From Bacillus timonensis (lineage in GTDB: Bacteria; Bacillota; Bacilli; Bacillales; Bacillaceae_L), in contig NZ_SLUB01000014.1 of assembly GCF_004799755.1 (NCBI RefSeq), forward strand, positions 27,380 to 91,379: DNA of 64,000 bases, in the 5' to 3' direction. The position numbers were made by a program, and so were the translations under genes. The notes beneath the pieces are model-generated. The model ran no database searches. It saw only the letters and a program-made list of their open reading frames with translations, and was not told the DNA's origin. Numbering within the stretch: position 1 is the stretch's first letter; every line of letters begins with the position of its first letter. Below are positions 53,964 to 62,372 of the stretch, piece by piece.

Positions 53964-54419
53964 ATGGATGTCATTTATCAAGTACTTGTTTTCATACATA
54001 TTTTTTCAGCCATCCTTGGAATGGGACCTGGCTTTATTTTAACAACCGTAGTGAAGTCGGGGGACACAATGACTGAGCTTCGACATTCTTATGCAATCAG
54101 ACATAAACTCCATATTTTTGTCATGATTGGAGGTATTCTCCTGCTAGTGTCCGGTCTTTTAATGGGGGCAATCCATCCATATCTGTTTAAAATGGGGTGG
54201 TACGTTACAAGTTTACTGCTCTTCCTTGTTGCGTTGGCGATGGGACCACTTGCTCTTACGCCTAAATCAAAGCCCGTAAAAGCATTATTGGAATCACATC
54301 AAGGGGATGACATTCCTGCAGAATACTATCCTTTGGCAAAGGCTCTCTTTAGAGTGGAGCATATTGAAAACACGATCTTTTTGATTGTCATTGCGTTAAT
54401 GATTTTGAAGCCTTTTTAA
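53964..54419 (+). CDS. DUF2269 family membrane protein
   Basis: From the ATG at 53964 this 151-residue protein has four membrane helices (FIHIFSAILGMGPGFILTTVV, HIFVMIGGILLLVSGLLMGA and two more), with His residues in the first and second helices as in DUF2269 proteins, which may be heme or redox linked. Longer in-frame starts exist but contain the promoter. The Fnr-type box upstream suggests induction without oxygen. Confidence 0.75.
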   Translation: MDVIYQVLVFIHIFSAILGMGPGFILTTVVKSGDTMTELRHSYAIRHKLHIFVMIGGILLLVSGLLMGAIHPYLFKMGWYVTSLLLFLVALAMGPLALTPKSKPVKALLESHQGDDIPAEYYPLAKALFRVEHIENTIFLIVIALMILKPF

Positions 54420-54432
54420 AAATTTAGTTACT

Positions 54433-54466
54433 AAATCCCCATCCATTCACTGGTGGGGATTTTCTT
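54433..54466 (+). terminator. Terminator of DUF2269 gene
   Basis: AAATCCCCA/TGGGGATTT arms (54433-54441, 54454-54462) followed by T-rich sequence. The right arm lies inside the 3' end of the converging gene. Confidence 0.75.
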
Positions 54467-54725
54467 CGATTGGTTGTTTCTTTTTAAATGGGAATGCGAC
54501 TCCCTGTGTGAGTAGGCTTATGATAATAGCGACTCCAACCAGTAAGGATATGATGATCCAAAAATTGATACCGAAACCGACGAGTTTATAGGCACCTTCA
54601 TAGTAATTTACGTCCGGGCGATTGATAATGGATGATATGATTGCAGCGGTAATGTGTTTTGTGGCATACAAAAACGCCGACACTGCGATGAAAAAGCAGC
54701 CAACAAATGCCTTGATTTGCTTCAT
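54447..54725 (-). CDS. Hypothetical two-helix membrane protein
   Basis: Not recognised. The 92-residue protein has hydrophobic segments at about 7-30 and 50-75, an intervening polar stretch (NRPDVNYYEGAYKLV) and a charged tail (KKKQPIEENPHQ). It converges with the DUF2269 gene, their 3' ends sharing the terminator. Upstream lies the 54.9-kb repeat array. Confidence 0.6.
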   Translation of the reverse strand: MKQIKAFVGCFFIAVSAFLYATKHITAAIISSIINRPDVNYYEGAYKLVGFGINFWIIISLLVGVAIIISLLTQGVAFPFKKKQPIEENPHQ

Positions 54726-54838
54726 TAAACCCCTCTTCTCTATTCACTTTTGTTAATCGTATCATGATTTTAAATGAGGGGACATATTACTTTTGACCTA
54801 GATTATTGGAGGATGGAGTGCTTTTGGACGACTGGGTT

Positions 54839-55202
54839 TGTTTGAAGCCTGGGCTCATTGGAACTCGACTTAAGGGGCGAGGATTCCGGTCCAAGTTTTC
54901 ACCACCATTACTATGAATAGGAAATGAGACGTAGTACTCGTGCCGAATTCACTTCATTGGGATTATGTAGGGGAATTGAACCGGGGAACCCGTGACTAAT
55001 CCTTTTCATCGTATTTGCGAAAGGGAAATGAGACAATGAATCCTTGCCTAATCCTCTTCATCACTTCAATGAAGGGGAAATGAAGCAAGAGACTCCTGCC
55101 TAATCCTTTTCATCACGTCTATGAAGGGGAATAGAAACACGATTCCTGCTCCTAATCCTCTTCATCACGTCTATGAAAGGGAAACGCGACAAGGGATCCC
55201 TG
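54839..55202. repeat. 52-bp-period tandem repeat array (array C)
   Basis: Units start at 54891, 54943, 54995, 55047, 55099 and 55151, all exactly 52 bp apart; a further decayed unit may begin at 54839. The right-hand copies share CCTAATCC-T/C-TTTCATCACG and GAAGGGGAAA; similarity fades leftwards while the spacing stays exact. The array is noncoding and lies between the small membrane gene and the 3' end of the CoA-transferase gene. Confidence 0.88.
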
Positions 55203-55225
55203 CCGAGCCCCCCTTATCCCCCACA

Positions 55226-55259
55226 AAAAAACCGCATAAAGAATTTCTTCTTTATACGG
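55226..55259 (-). terminator. Terminator of CoA-transferase gene
   Basis: CCGCATAAAGAA/TTCTTTATACGG arms (55232-55243, 55248-55259, one mismatch), followed on the minus strand by seven T. Confidence 0.88.
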
Positions 55260-55266
55260 CTATCTA

Positions 55267-56778
55267 TTATGCTTCCACTAATTCACTTTGCAGCATTGTG
55301 CCTGTTTGGGCAAAATTTGTGTGCCACGAGAATGCTTTTTCTAGTACGTGAGGTGTTTGACCGCCTCTGGTTAGAGCTTCTTGGTAATACTCACGCAGTT
55401 GCTGTTTATACTTTGGATGTGCACAGTTTTCAATAAGCAATTCTACACGTTCTCTTGGTGCGAGACCACGTAAATCTGCGTATCCTTGCTCAGTAACGAT
55501 GACATCCACATCATGCTCTGTATGGTCAACATGGGAAACGAACGGAACGATACTTGAAATGTTTCCACCTTTTGCAATGGACTTCGTCACGAAAATAGCT
55601 AGGCGAGCGTTTCGAGCAAAGTCACCAGACCCGCCAATTCCATTCATCATCTTTGTCCCAAGCACATGGGTTGAATTCACGTTTCCGTAAATATCAAGTT
55701 CTAACGCTGTGTTAATGGAAATTAATCCGAGACGACGAATGATTTCCGGATGATTTGAAATCTCCTGAGGTCTCATGATCAAGCGGTCGCGATACTGGTC
55801 AAAGTTCGCAAATACCTTTTTCATTTTTTCTTCTGATAGAGTGATTGAACAGCAGGAAGCAAAGCTTACTTTGCCGGCATCCATTAAGTCAAATACTGCA
55901 TCCTGTAATACCTCAGAATAAACCTCTAAATTCGTAAACTCCGAATCAAGCATACCGTGAAGAACCGCGTTTGCTACAGAGCCAATACCCGATTGTAAAG
56001 GAGCAAGCTTCTCAGTTAAACGTCCTGCTTCAACTTCTTTACGTAAAAAGGTTAATAGATGCTGTGCCATGATTTCAGTTTCCTCATCAGGTGGCACGAT
56101 TGTTGAAGGAGAATCAGTTTGTTCTGTAAATACGATTCCTTTTATTTTATCAGCATCCACTTTAATTCCAGGCAGACCAATTCTGTCATCTGATTTTGTT
56201 AAAGGAATCGGCTCTCTCTCCCCCTGTTTCCCAGGTGCATATAAATCATGAACTCCCTCAAGCTCAGGTGTTTGAGCAAGGTTGATTTCAACGATAATTG
56301 ATTTAGCATGCTGAGCAAATGTTAACGAGTTTCCGATTGAAGTTGTTGGAACAATTAAACCATCTTCTTTTATAGCAACCGCTTCCAAAATTGCAATATC
56401 GACATCCATCACATTTGAACGTATTAATTCGGATGTATGTGATAAGTGTTGGTCTACAAATAAGAAGTCCCCTTGGTTAATGCCCTTCCTCATTGTTGGA
56501 TCAGCCTGAAATGGTAAGCGCTTATCCAAAATTCCTGCTTCTGCAAATAATTTATCAACATCAGAGCCTAATGATGCTCCTGTATATACGTTTACTTTTA
56601 ATGGTTCGGTCTCAGCGCGTTTTACAAGCGCAAATGGAACCGCTTTCACATCACCCGCACGTGTAAAGCCACTAAGTCCTAACGTCATACCATCCTCGAT
56701 CCATTCTGCTGCTTCTTCCGGTGTTACAACACGGTCATGCAGACGGGTATCCTTAATGCGATCTAGTTTGTTATTCAT
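55267..56778 (-). CDS. Acetyl-CoA hydrolase / succinyl-CoA:acetate CoA-transferase family
   Basis: This 503-residue protein belongs to the class I CoA-transferase/acetyl-CoA hydrolase family. Markers are GLSGFTRAGDVKAVP near the N-terminus, the catalytic-Glu region EVYSEVLQDAVFDL (about 285-298) and C-terminal VTEQGYADLRGLAPRERV. It exchanges CoA between acetate and another acyl group such as succinate; direction is not evident. Start 56778 fits AAAGGGG. It lies downstream of a LytTR regulator gene on the same strand. Confidence 0.87.
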   Translation of the reverse strand: MNNKLDRIKDTRLHDRVVTPEEAAEWIEDGMTLGLSGFTRAGDVKAVPFALVKRAETEPLKVNVYTGASLGSDVDKLFAEAGILDKRLPFQADPTMRKGINQGDFLFVDQHLSHTSELIRSNVMDVDIAILEAVAIKEDGLIVPTTSIGNSLTFAQHAKSIIVEINLAQTPELEGVHDLYAPGKQGEREPIPLTKSDDRIGLPGIKVDADKIKGIVFTEQTDSPSTIVPPDEETEIMAQHLLTFLRKEVEAGRLTEKLAPLQSGIGSVANAVLHGMLDSEFTNLEVYSEVLQDAVFDLMDAGKVSFASCCSITLSEEKMKKVFANFDQYRDRLIMRPQEISNHPEIIRRLGLISINTALELDIYGNVNSTHVLGTKMMNGIGGSGDFARNARLAIFVTKSIAKGGNISSIVPFVSHVDHTEHDVDVIVTEQGYADLRGLAPRERVELLIENCAHPKYKQQLREYYQEALTRGGQTPHVLEKAFSWHTNFAQTGTMLQSELVEA

Positions 56779-56883
56779 TTCTCCCATCCCCTTTTTGAAA
56801 TTGAATATTAAGATAATTTTACATGGAATTTCCATTTGATTAGGGATTTCTGGAGTAAAGAACTATAAAATACGATAAAAAAG

Positions 56884-56917
56884 AAGAACAAATCCCTAAA
56901 GCAGCAGATTTGTTCTT
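56884..56917 (-). terminator. Terminator of LytTR regulator gene
   Basis: AAGAACAAATC/GATTTGTTCTT arms (56884-56894, 56907-56917) with a T-rich minus-strand tail. Confidence 0.8.
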
Positions 56918-56928
56918 TTTCTAGAAAA

Positions 56929-57573
56929 TTAGAACCCTAACAGTTTTCGAAAATAGCTGGAATAGTTTTGGCTAACTGGGACTCGTGCTCCATTATTCAT
57001 TTCCAGGACGAACGTGGAATGAGTATCAGGGTGAATTTCTTTTATTTGATTAACATTCACGATAAACGACCGGTGACATCGGATAAAAGAGTCCTTTGGC
57101 AACGTATATTCGAATTCCTGTAAGGAGTACTTATGTGTGCCAGAGAAGTCGTTTGTGTATACATGGATCTTCTTATCCTTCGCCTCCAGATACAGACATT
57201 CAGAAAACGGAATGGGAATCCAGCCATCCTGAGATTTCACGGTCACAACCGATTTACCATCTGTTAAGGCTGGGTAGATTGCTGTGACACACCCCTCTAG
57301 TTCATTACCATGAAAAAAAGGGACAGCCATTCCATGATATGGAATACCAAACACATCCCGATTGATAAATTCGGACGCCTTTTGTTTAGAGGTAATTGCT
57401 TTATAGGCAATGGTCCCCTCTTTTACTTTATCACCTGGTTTTATTTTGAGATCAATCCGTTTACTTGGCCGATAATAGACATATTCCTTTGTATTTGAAA
57501 CCGCTATCGAAATTTCATCAGAGAACAATTCCCCAATCACGTCTAAGAGTGAGCCAATTGTTATATCCTTCAC
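56929..57573 (-). CDS. LytTR-family DNA-binding regulator with N-terminal sensory domain
   Basis: This 214-residue protein has an N-terminal PAS-like domain (about 1-105) and a C-terminal LytTR domain: PFSECLYLEAKDKKIHVYT, LPKDSFIRCHRSFIVNVNQIKEI and VPVSQNYSSYFRKLLGF. It lacks a receiver domain, so it probably binds a small signal directly. It is immediately upstream of the CoA-transferase gene but separated by a terminator, which suggests it controls acetate or acyl-CoA metabolism (inference). Confidence 0.83.
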   Translation of the reverse strand: MKDITIGSLLDVIGELFSDEISIAVSNTKEYVYYRPSKRIDLKIKPGDKVKEGTIAYKAITSKQKASEFINRDVFGIPYHGMAVPFFHGNELEGCVTAIYPALTDGKSVVTVKSQDGWIPIPFSECLYLEAKDKKIHVYTNDFSGTHKYSLQEFEYTLPKDSFIRCHRSFIVNVNQIKEIHPDTHSTFVLEMNNGARVPVSQNYSSYFRKLLGF

Positions 57574-57726
57574 ATTACAACACCCTTTGTCGTATAAATC
57601 TAGTATCCAATTCTATTTTACAAGCATTTGAATGATAAAACATTAACTTTAAAAAATTCGTTTAAAATGGTATTTATATGTGCATGAAGTATAATGGTAG
57701 TAACCATATTTTTAGGAGGGATACAT

Positions 57727-58203
57727 ATGTACCATACAATTGAAGAGTTTGTTCAAGATTGGCAATATGAAGGCGGAGCAACACTAAAAATTTTAGATGC
57801 TTTAACCGATGAATCCTTATCTCAAGCGGTTGCGCCTGGCCATCGCACATTGGGTGAGCTTGCGTGGCATGTTGTGACTTCACTTCATCATATTATTTCA
57901 CTAACTGGACTCCAGTTTGAAGGTGCAAACGGTGAGGCAGTCCCAGCCTCAGCAAAAGAAATGGCTGATAGCTACAGAAAAACGAGTGAAAATTTTATTG
58001 CTGCAGTGAAAGAACAATGGAATGACGAAAGCTTAAAAGAACTAGCGGATATCTTTGGTCAACAAATGCCAAAAGGGGCAACGCTTAAAATGGTGAATAC
58101 CCACCAAATTCACCACCGGGGACAAATGACAATCCTCATGCGTCAAGCAGGATTGAAAGTACCAGGTGTTTATGGTCCTTCAAAAGAGGAATGGGGAGCA
58201 TAA
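57727..58203 (+). CDS. DinB family protein
   Basis: This 158-residue four-helix DinB/YfiT-like protein has metal-binding histidines: HVVTSLHH (first, about 45) and HQIHHRGQMTILMRQAG (about 125-141) with the HxxxH pattern. DinB proteins are putative metal-dependent thiol-transferase-like enzymes. AGGAGGG precedes the ATG at 57727. Single gene. Confidence 0.85.
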   Translation: MYHTIEEFVQDWQYEGGATLKILDALTDESLSQAVAPGHRTLGELAWHVVTSLHHIISLTGLQFEGANGEAVPASAKEMADSYRKTSENFIAAVKEQWNDESLKELADIFGQQMPKGATLKMVNTHQIHHRGQMTILMRQAGLKVPGVYGPSKEEWGA

Positions 58204-58283
58204 TTTATTCGCATGAAAGGAGCCATTTTGCGAGTAACTGGTTCCGTTTCAGGATGTAAAACAGTAAATCACAATACGTTTTT

Positions 58284-58315
58284 AGCGTGAATTCACATAC
58301 GAATTCACGCTTTAA
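58284..58315 (+). terminator. Terminator of dinB-like gene
   Basis: AGCGTGAATTC/GAATTCACGCT arms (58284-58294, 58301-58311) followed by TTAATTTT. Confidence 0.75.
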
Positions 58316-58322
58316 TTTTCTT

Positions 58323-58745
58323 GTTATAGTGACGTTTTCTTTGGACACAATCGCGATGTTTTGGCTTTCCCTTGTCTGAAGATGCCTCGACTTCAGACAT
58401 AACCGAGATGTTTTGACTTTCCCTTGTCTGAAGATGCCGCGACTTCAGACACAACCGAGATGTTTGGGCTTTCCCTTGTCTGAAGATGCCGCGACTTCAG
58501 ACACAACCGAGATGTTTGGGCTTTCCCTTGTCTGAAGATGCCTCGACTTCAGACACAACCGAGATGTTTGGGCTTTCCTCTGTCTGAAGATGCCGCGACT
58601 TCAGACACAACCGAGATGTTTTGACTTTCCCTTGTCTGAAGATGCCTCGACTTCAGACACAACCGAGATGTTTGGGCTTTCCTCTGTCTGAAGATGCCTC
58701 GACTTCAGACATAACCGAGATGTTTTGACTTTCCCTTGTCTGAAG
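58323..58745. repeat. Eight-copy 52-bp repeat array with hairpin in each unit (array D)
   Basis: Units begin (TCTGAAGATG) at 58375, 58427, 58479, 58531, 58583, 58635, 58687 and 58739, exactly 52 bp apart; a degenerate unit precedes at 58323. Each intact unit contains TGTCTGAAG and CTTCAGACA, a perfect 9-bp inverted repeat around a 9-nt loop, so the array would be a row of identical hairpins. It is noncoding and lies between converging genes. Confidence 0.95.
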
Positions 58746-59117
58746 ATTTACTGATTTTATTTCTCAAAAGCATTTGACTATGATTTTTACTGATTTGACC
58801 TTATCAACCCTATACGTTTTAATATGATAACTGGTCTGGTTGCACATCAAAACAGAACCCGTTATTTTGAGATGGCTCTTTTTTTGCTTTCATACACCGT
58901 TTTAGTTGACATAATATTTTTCAATCAAACGTTTGTTTATCGTTCTATCCCTTGATACACAAAGGTTTCAATTTTCAATCAAGCGTTTGTTTGAATTTTT
59001 GCTTACAAAATAAATGGAGTCAAATTGTTTTTCAAACAAGCGTTTGTTTAAAGTTCGCCCCTTAACCATCAAGGGTTTCTCGTTTCAATCAATCGTTTGT
59101 TTGAAACCCTGTTTTCA
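58746..59117. repeat. Intergenic segment with four CAAxCGTTTG-type palindromes (array E)
   Basis: Four palindromes built on CAAACAAACGTTTGTTTG (centres 58930/31, 58984/85, 59041/42, 59094/95) are spaced 54, 57 and 53 bp. The sequence between them is also partly repeated (for example a CCCCTT-to-AAGGGTTT segment). It resembles either a set of TetR-type operators or a diverged fifth tandem array. It lies just past the 3' end of the AbrB-type gene. The part before 58915 shows nothing. Confidence 0.75.
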
Positions 59118-60173
59118 TCAAGCAGCTGCTTTTTCCTTCCTAGTAAACATCCATTTTAAAAAGCTTGGAACAAGTAAAATAATGAATAACAGACGGATGA
59201 GTTGTAGTGAACTGACGACAGCTGGATCTGCTCCAATGGCTGTAGCCGTTAACACCATCTCTACTAGACCACCTGGTGCCAAACTTAGTAGTGCTGTTGG
59301 TAAATCTAAGTCTGAGAAAATAGCAAAGGTATACCCTAATCCGAATGATATTGCTAACAAAAATACTGTGAGTACAAGGTAAACTCCACAATATTTTCCA
59401 CCAATCTTTAAATCTCTCAAATTAATATTATTCCCCATCCTCATCCCAACCGTAATTTGGGCAAGAATCAAAAACCATGGTGGGATATTTGGTAGGCCAA
59501 CTCCTGTGACGCCAAGAATCGCCGTAACCGCGAGTGGACCAATGACATAAGCTGCTGGCAACTTATCTCGAACGAGCCACCCGACCAATAACGCTAACCC
59601 AAACCATAAATATGCGTAAAACGGAACACTGCTGATATTTTTTGTTACCTCATATGCATTTCCTGCACCCGCAATGAACCAGTGGGTTACAATAAACGGA
59701 ACCATAAATACGACCGTTAGCAAGCGCACCGTTTGAAATATGGTCACCATTGCGGAATTTGCTTTTAAGGAATGGCTTGCCGCAACCATCTCTGAAAGTC
59801 CCCCAGGAATCGATCCAAAAACACTTGTCATCGGGTCAACTTTAATAAAACGAGTTACAAAAATACTATTTAAAACGCTAACTGTTAGTAACAAAATGGT
59901 CGTGAATAAAAACGGGATGATATAAGGATATACGGTAACAAAGGTTTCCTTTGTAAAGGATAATCCAAAGTAAATTCCCAGTGTTGCAAGCCCAATGTTA
60001 TACAACCTTGTTGAAACAACCATTTTTTTATGAGTAATCGCTTTGTATAAAATCATGAACGTCATTGGTCCGAGTATCCATGGAATTGGGAAATGTAACA
60101 AAAAGAACAATACGCCTCCAACACTCGCAACTACATAAGACTGTAAAATTCCCTTCATGTGTGTAAAATTCAT
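59118..60173 (-). CDS. AbrB family membrane protein (DUF/TIGR03082)
   Basis: This 351-residue protein has about ten helices in two internally related halves: PWILGPMTFMILY (about 31-43) with GGLSEMVAASHSLKAN (about 125-140), and AAYVIGPLAVTAIL with PGGLVEMVLTATAIGADPAVVS (about 300-321). This duplicated GGLxEMV pattern marks the AbrB-duplication family of putative transporters or ammonia-monooxygenase-related regulators. Function is not known. Single gene. Confidence 0.8.
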   Translation of the reverse strand: MNFTHMKGILQSYVVASVGGVLFFLLHFPIPWILGPMTFMILYKAITHKKMVVSTRLYNIGLATLGIYFGLSFTKETFVTVYPYIIPFLFTTILLLTVSVLNSIFVTRFIKVDPMTSVFGSIPGGLSEMVAASHSLKANSAMVTIFQTVRLLTVVFMVPFIVTHWFIAGAGNAYEVTKNISSVPFYAYLWFGLALLVGWLVRDKLPAAYVIGPLAVTAILGVTGVGLPNIPPWFLILAQITVGMRMGNNINLRDLKIGGKYCGVYLVLTVFLLAISFGLGYTFAIFSDLDLPTALLSLAPGGLVEMVLTATAIGADPAVVSSLQLIRLLFIILLVPSFLKWMFTRKEKAAA

Positions 60174-60271
60174 TTTTATGAACGACCTTTCTATGTCAAT
60201 CTTTTACTATCCATTATGCAGGAAAAGAACCTACTTTGCAGAATATACTCTTTAAAAAGGAGGTATCCAAT

Positions 60272-60691
60272 ATGAAAAATTTTAAATTCTCACATACTAT
60301 TCGTGTCAGATATTCTGAAATCGATGGACAAAAAATTGTTTTTAATGCGCATTATCTTACATATATCGATATCGGCTTTACTGAGTATATGCGTGAAATA
60401 TTAAGTCCCGATTGGCTTACAAATCCTCAATCTTCACACTTTGAGCCGGTTCTTGTTAAAAGCATGATTGAGTACAAAAAACCAGCATTGCTAGATGACT
60501 TAATAAAGGTGTATGTTCGTGTAAAAAAAGTAGGAGGTTCTAGCCTTACCCTTGAAACTATCATCAAACGCGGTGACGATATTCTTATTGAATCAGAAAC
60601 AGTACAAGTAAATTACAATAATGTTACAAAAAAGTCAGCACCTCTTCCTAATCATATAAAAAATAGAATCAAACAGTTTGAAGGAATCTAG
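60272..60691 (+). CDS. Acyl-CoA thioesterase, YbgC/4HBT hotdog family
   Basis: From the ATG at 60272 (AAAAAGGAGG upstream) this 139-residue hotdog-fold protein has the active-site region RVRYSEIDGQKIVFNAHYLTYIDIGFTEYMR (Asp/His pair) and a middle hotdog helix. The family hydrolyses short acyl-CoA thioesters in the cytoplasm. Substrate is unknown. Single gene. Confidence 0.85.
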   Translation: MKNFKFSHTIRVRYSEIDGQKIVFNAHYLTYIDIGFTEYMREILSPDWLTNPQSSHFEPVLVKSMIEYKKPALLDDLIKVYVRVKKVGGSSLTLETIIKRGDDILIESETVQVNYNNVTKKSAPLPNHIKNRIKQFEGI

Positions 60692-61080
60692 ATGAATTCA
60701 AGACGCTAGTGGATCTATTATTTTTCAGACATATCTTTGTTTAGCGTCTTCTCCACCCTTTCAAGGTATTTCAAAATCAATCCCTTCCCCCCTTAATGCC
60801 AGTCTATAGTAGGTATGATGTCCCTCTCACCCGACCAAAGTAGGAGAATTCCGCTTCAATCTTTCAGATAACATTTCGTTTATTACAAAATTTATTTCGA
60901 CATTAAAAGTGAGGTTCCTTTATTACAATCCTTTATTCTATTGGGTTTTGAAATGTTACAATTTTAACAATATGTAACAATTTCGCGACAAATGGAGAAA
61001 TTCATAGAAATATATGATAATATGGGAAAGTAAAAACTACGTAATAGACTAAGTAGATTAGTAAGAAAGTAGGAATAATT
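60692..61080. other. Intergenic region before cwlO-like gene
   Basis: No gene is supported. A possible AAGACGCTA/TAGCGTCTT inverted repeat (60700-60708, 60742-60750; 33-nt loop, no T-run) follows the thioesterase. An AT-rich region with TGTAACA/TGTTACA repeats (60954-60980) and a TATGATAAT hexamer near 61013 may hold the promoter of the secreted endopeptidase. Confidence 0.4.
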
Positions 61081-62226
61081 TTGAAAAAGACACTCGTAAC
61101 CTTAAGTGCCACTTTAATGCTAAGTGCCTTTTCTCCATATGTGATACAAACTAGTGCAAATACAATGAGTACCCTTCAAAGTGATCTTACCGAAACACAA
61201 AATGCTTTGAAAGAATTAAACGCACAAATTGCAAAAGTTGACCAAGCAATTGAAGATAACCGTAAAATGATCGCTCAAACAGAAGCGGAAATCAAAAAGT
61301 CTGAAGAACAAGTACATACTCTTCAAACAGAGATTGACCAACTCGAAAAAGAAATTGAAGCACGCAATGAGATTCTTAAAGAACGTGCTCGTATGATGCA
61401 GGAATCTGGTGGAACAATTAGTTACTTAGATGTTATTTTTGGTGCTCAAAACTTCTCAGATTTTATTAACCGTGTCAGTGCAGTTTCTACAATTATGCAG
61501 GCTGACCAAAAAATAATCGACGAACAAGCGGAAGCTATCAATCTAGTAAAAGAAAAACAAGATACCATTCAAGAAACACTAACTACTTTAACAGATAAAA
61601 AAGATGAATTGGTAGAAATGCAGGGTCAAATTGAAGAACAAAAAACTCAAAATGACGCCTTAAAAGCTGCCTTACAATCTAAAGAACAAAATACATTAAC
61701 GGATATCGAAGAACTTCGTGCAAGTATGATTACAGCTACACCTGCTGTTAGCAATACAGCAACTACTTCAACATCGGCATCGGAACCAACATCAACTGCA
61801 TCTGTTCCTGCAGTACCAACTTCAACACCAAAGGTAACAGGATCAATCAGTACTGTCATTAATGCGGGATATAAGTACATTGGTAATTCGGTATATGTAT
61901 TTGGCGGTGGAAGAAGTGCTTATGACATTGCAAACGGTCGTTTTGACTGTTCGGGCTTTGTACACTGGGCATTCTCACAAGCTGGAGTTAGTGTTGGTTC
62001 TAGCACAAGTGCATTAAGAAGCCAAGGTACTAAAGTTTCAGTTAGTGACATGAAACCTGGTGACTTAGTATTCTTTAATACGTATAAAACTGATGGTCAT
62101 GTTGGAATTTATATTGGCGGCGGTAAATTTATCGGTTCACAAACCTCTACTGGGGTTGGCGTTGCTGATATGACACATGGTTACTGGAAAAGCCACTTCA
62201 ATGGCCATGTAAGACGAATTTTTTAA
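61081..62226 (+). CDS. CwlO-like secreted peptidoglycan DL-endopeptidase
   Basis: This 381-residue protein has a signal peptide (about 1-28), a long coiled coil (about 33-220), a Ser/Thr/Pro-rich linker (about 222-258) and a C-terminal NlpC/P60 domain (about 265-381). Catalytic residues sit in FDCSGFVHWAF (Cys), GHVGIYIGGGKFI (His) and GHVRRIF. It resembles CwlO, which cuts D-Glu-mDAP bonds in cell growth with FtsEX. The start is TTG with AAGTAGG upstream. Confidence 0.9.
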   Translation: MKKTLVTLSATLMLSAFSPYVIQTSANTMSTLQSDLTETQNALKELNAQIAKVDQAIEDNRKMIAQTEAEIKKSEEQVHTLQTEIDQLEKEIEARNEILKERARMMQESGGTISYLDVIFGAQNFSDFINRVSAVSTIMQADQKIIDEQAEAINLVKEKQDTIQETLTTLTDKKDELVEMQGQIEEQKTQNDALKAALQSKEQNTLTDIEELRASMITATPAVSNTATTSTSASEPTSTASVPAVPTSTPKVTGSISTVINAGYKYIGNSVYVFGGGRSAYDIANGRFDCSGFVHWAFSQAGVSVGSSTSALRSQGTKVSVSDMKPGDLVFFNTYKTDGHVGIYIGGGKFIGSQTSTGVGVADMTHGYWKSHFNGHVRRIF

Positions 62227-62245
62227 CAGAGACAAGTTCCTACAA

Positions 62246-62276
62246 AAGCATCTTCATCTTGAAGGTGCTTTTTTTG
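62246..62276 (+). terminator. Terminator of cwlO-like gene
   Basis: AAGCATCTTC/GAAGGTGCTT arms (62246-62255, 62261-62270) followed by TTTTTG. Confidence 0.88.
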
Positions 62277-62372
62277 TTAACCTTTTTATAACTTCCCCCC
62301 TTCAATGACTCGCAAATTGTTCACATTTATTTTATTATAGGAAGGTAAGCTATCATACTGGAGTGACATAAT

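Noticed and set aside
58375..58745. CRISPR array
   Set aside because: Regular 52-bp spacing is present, but repeat and intervening sequence are equally conserved, so there are no unique spacers, and no cas gene lies nearby.
60954..60990. WalR-binding site before the CwlO-like gene
   Set aside because: TGTTAC/TGTAAC repeats are present, as expected for a WalR target, but the spacing between half sites is 10 bp instead of the required 11, so I do not call it.
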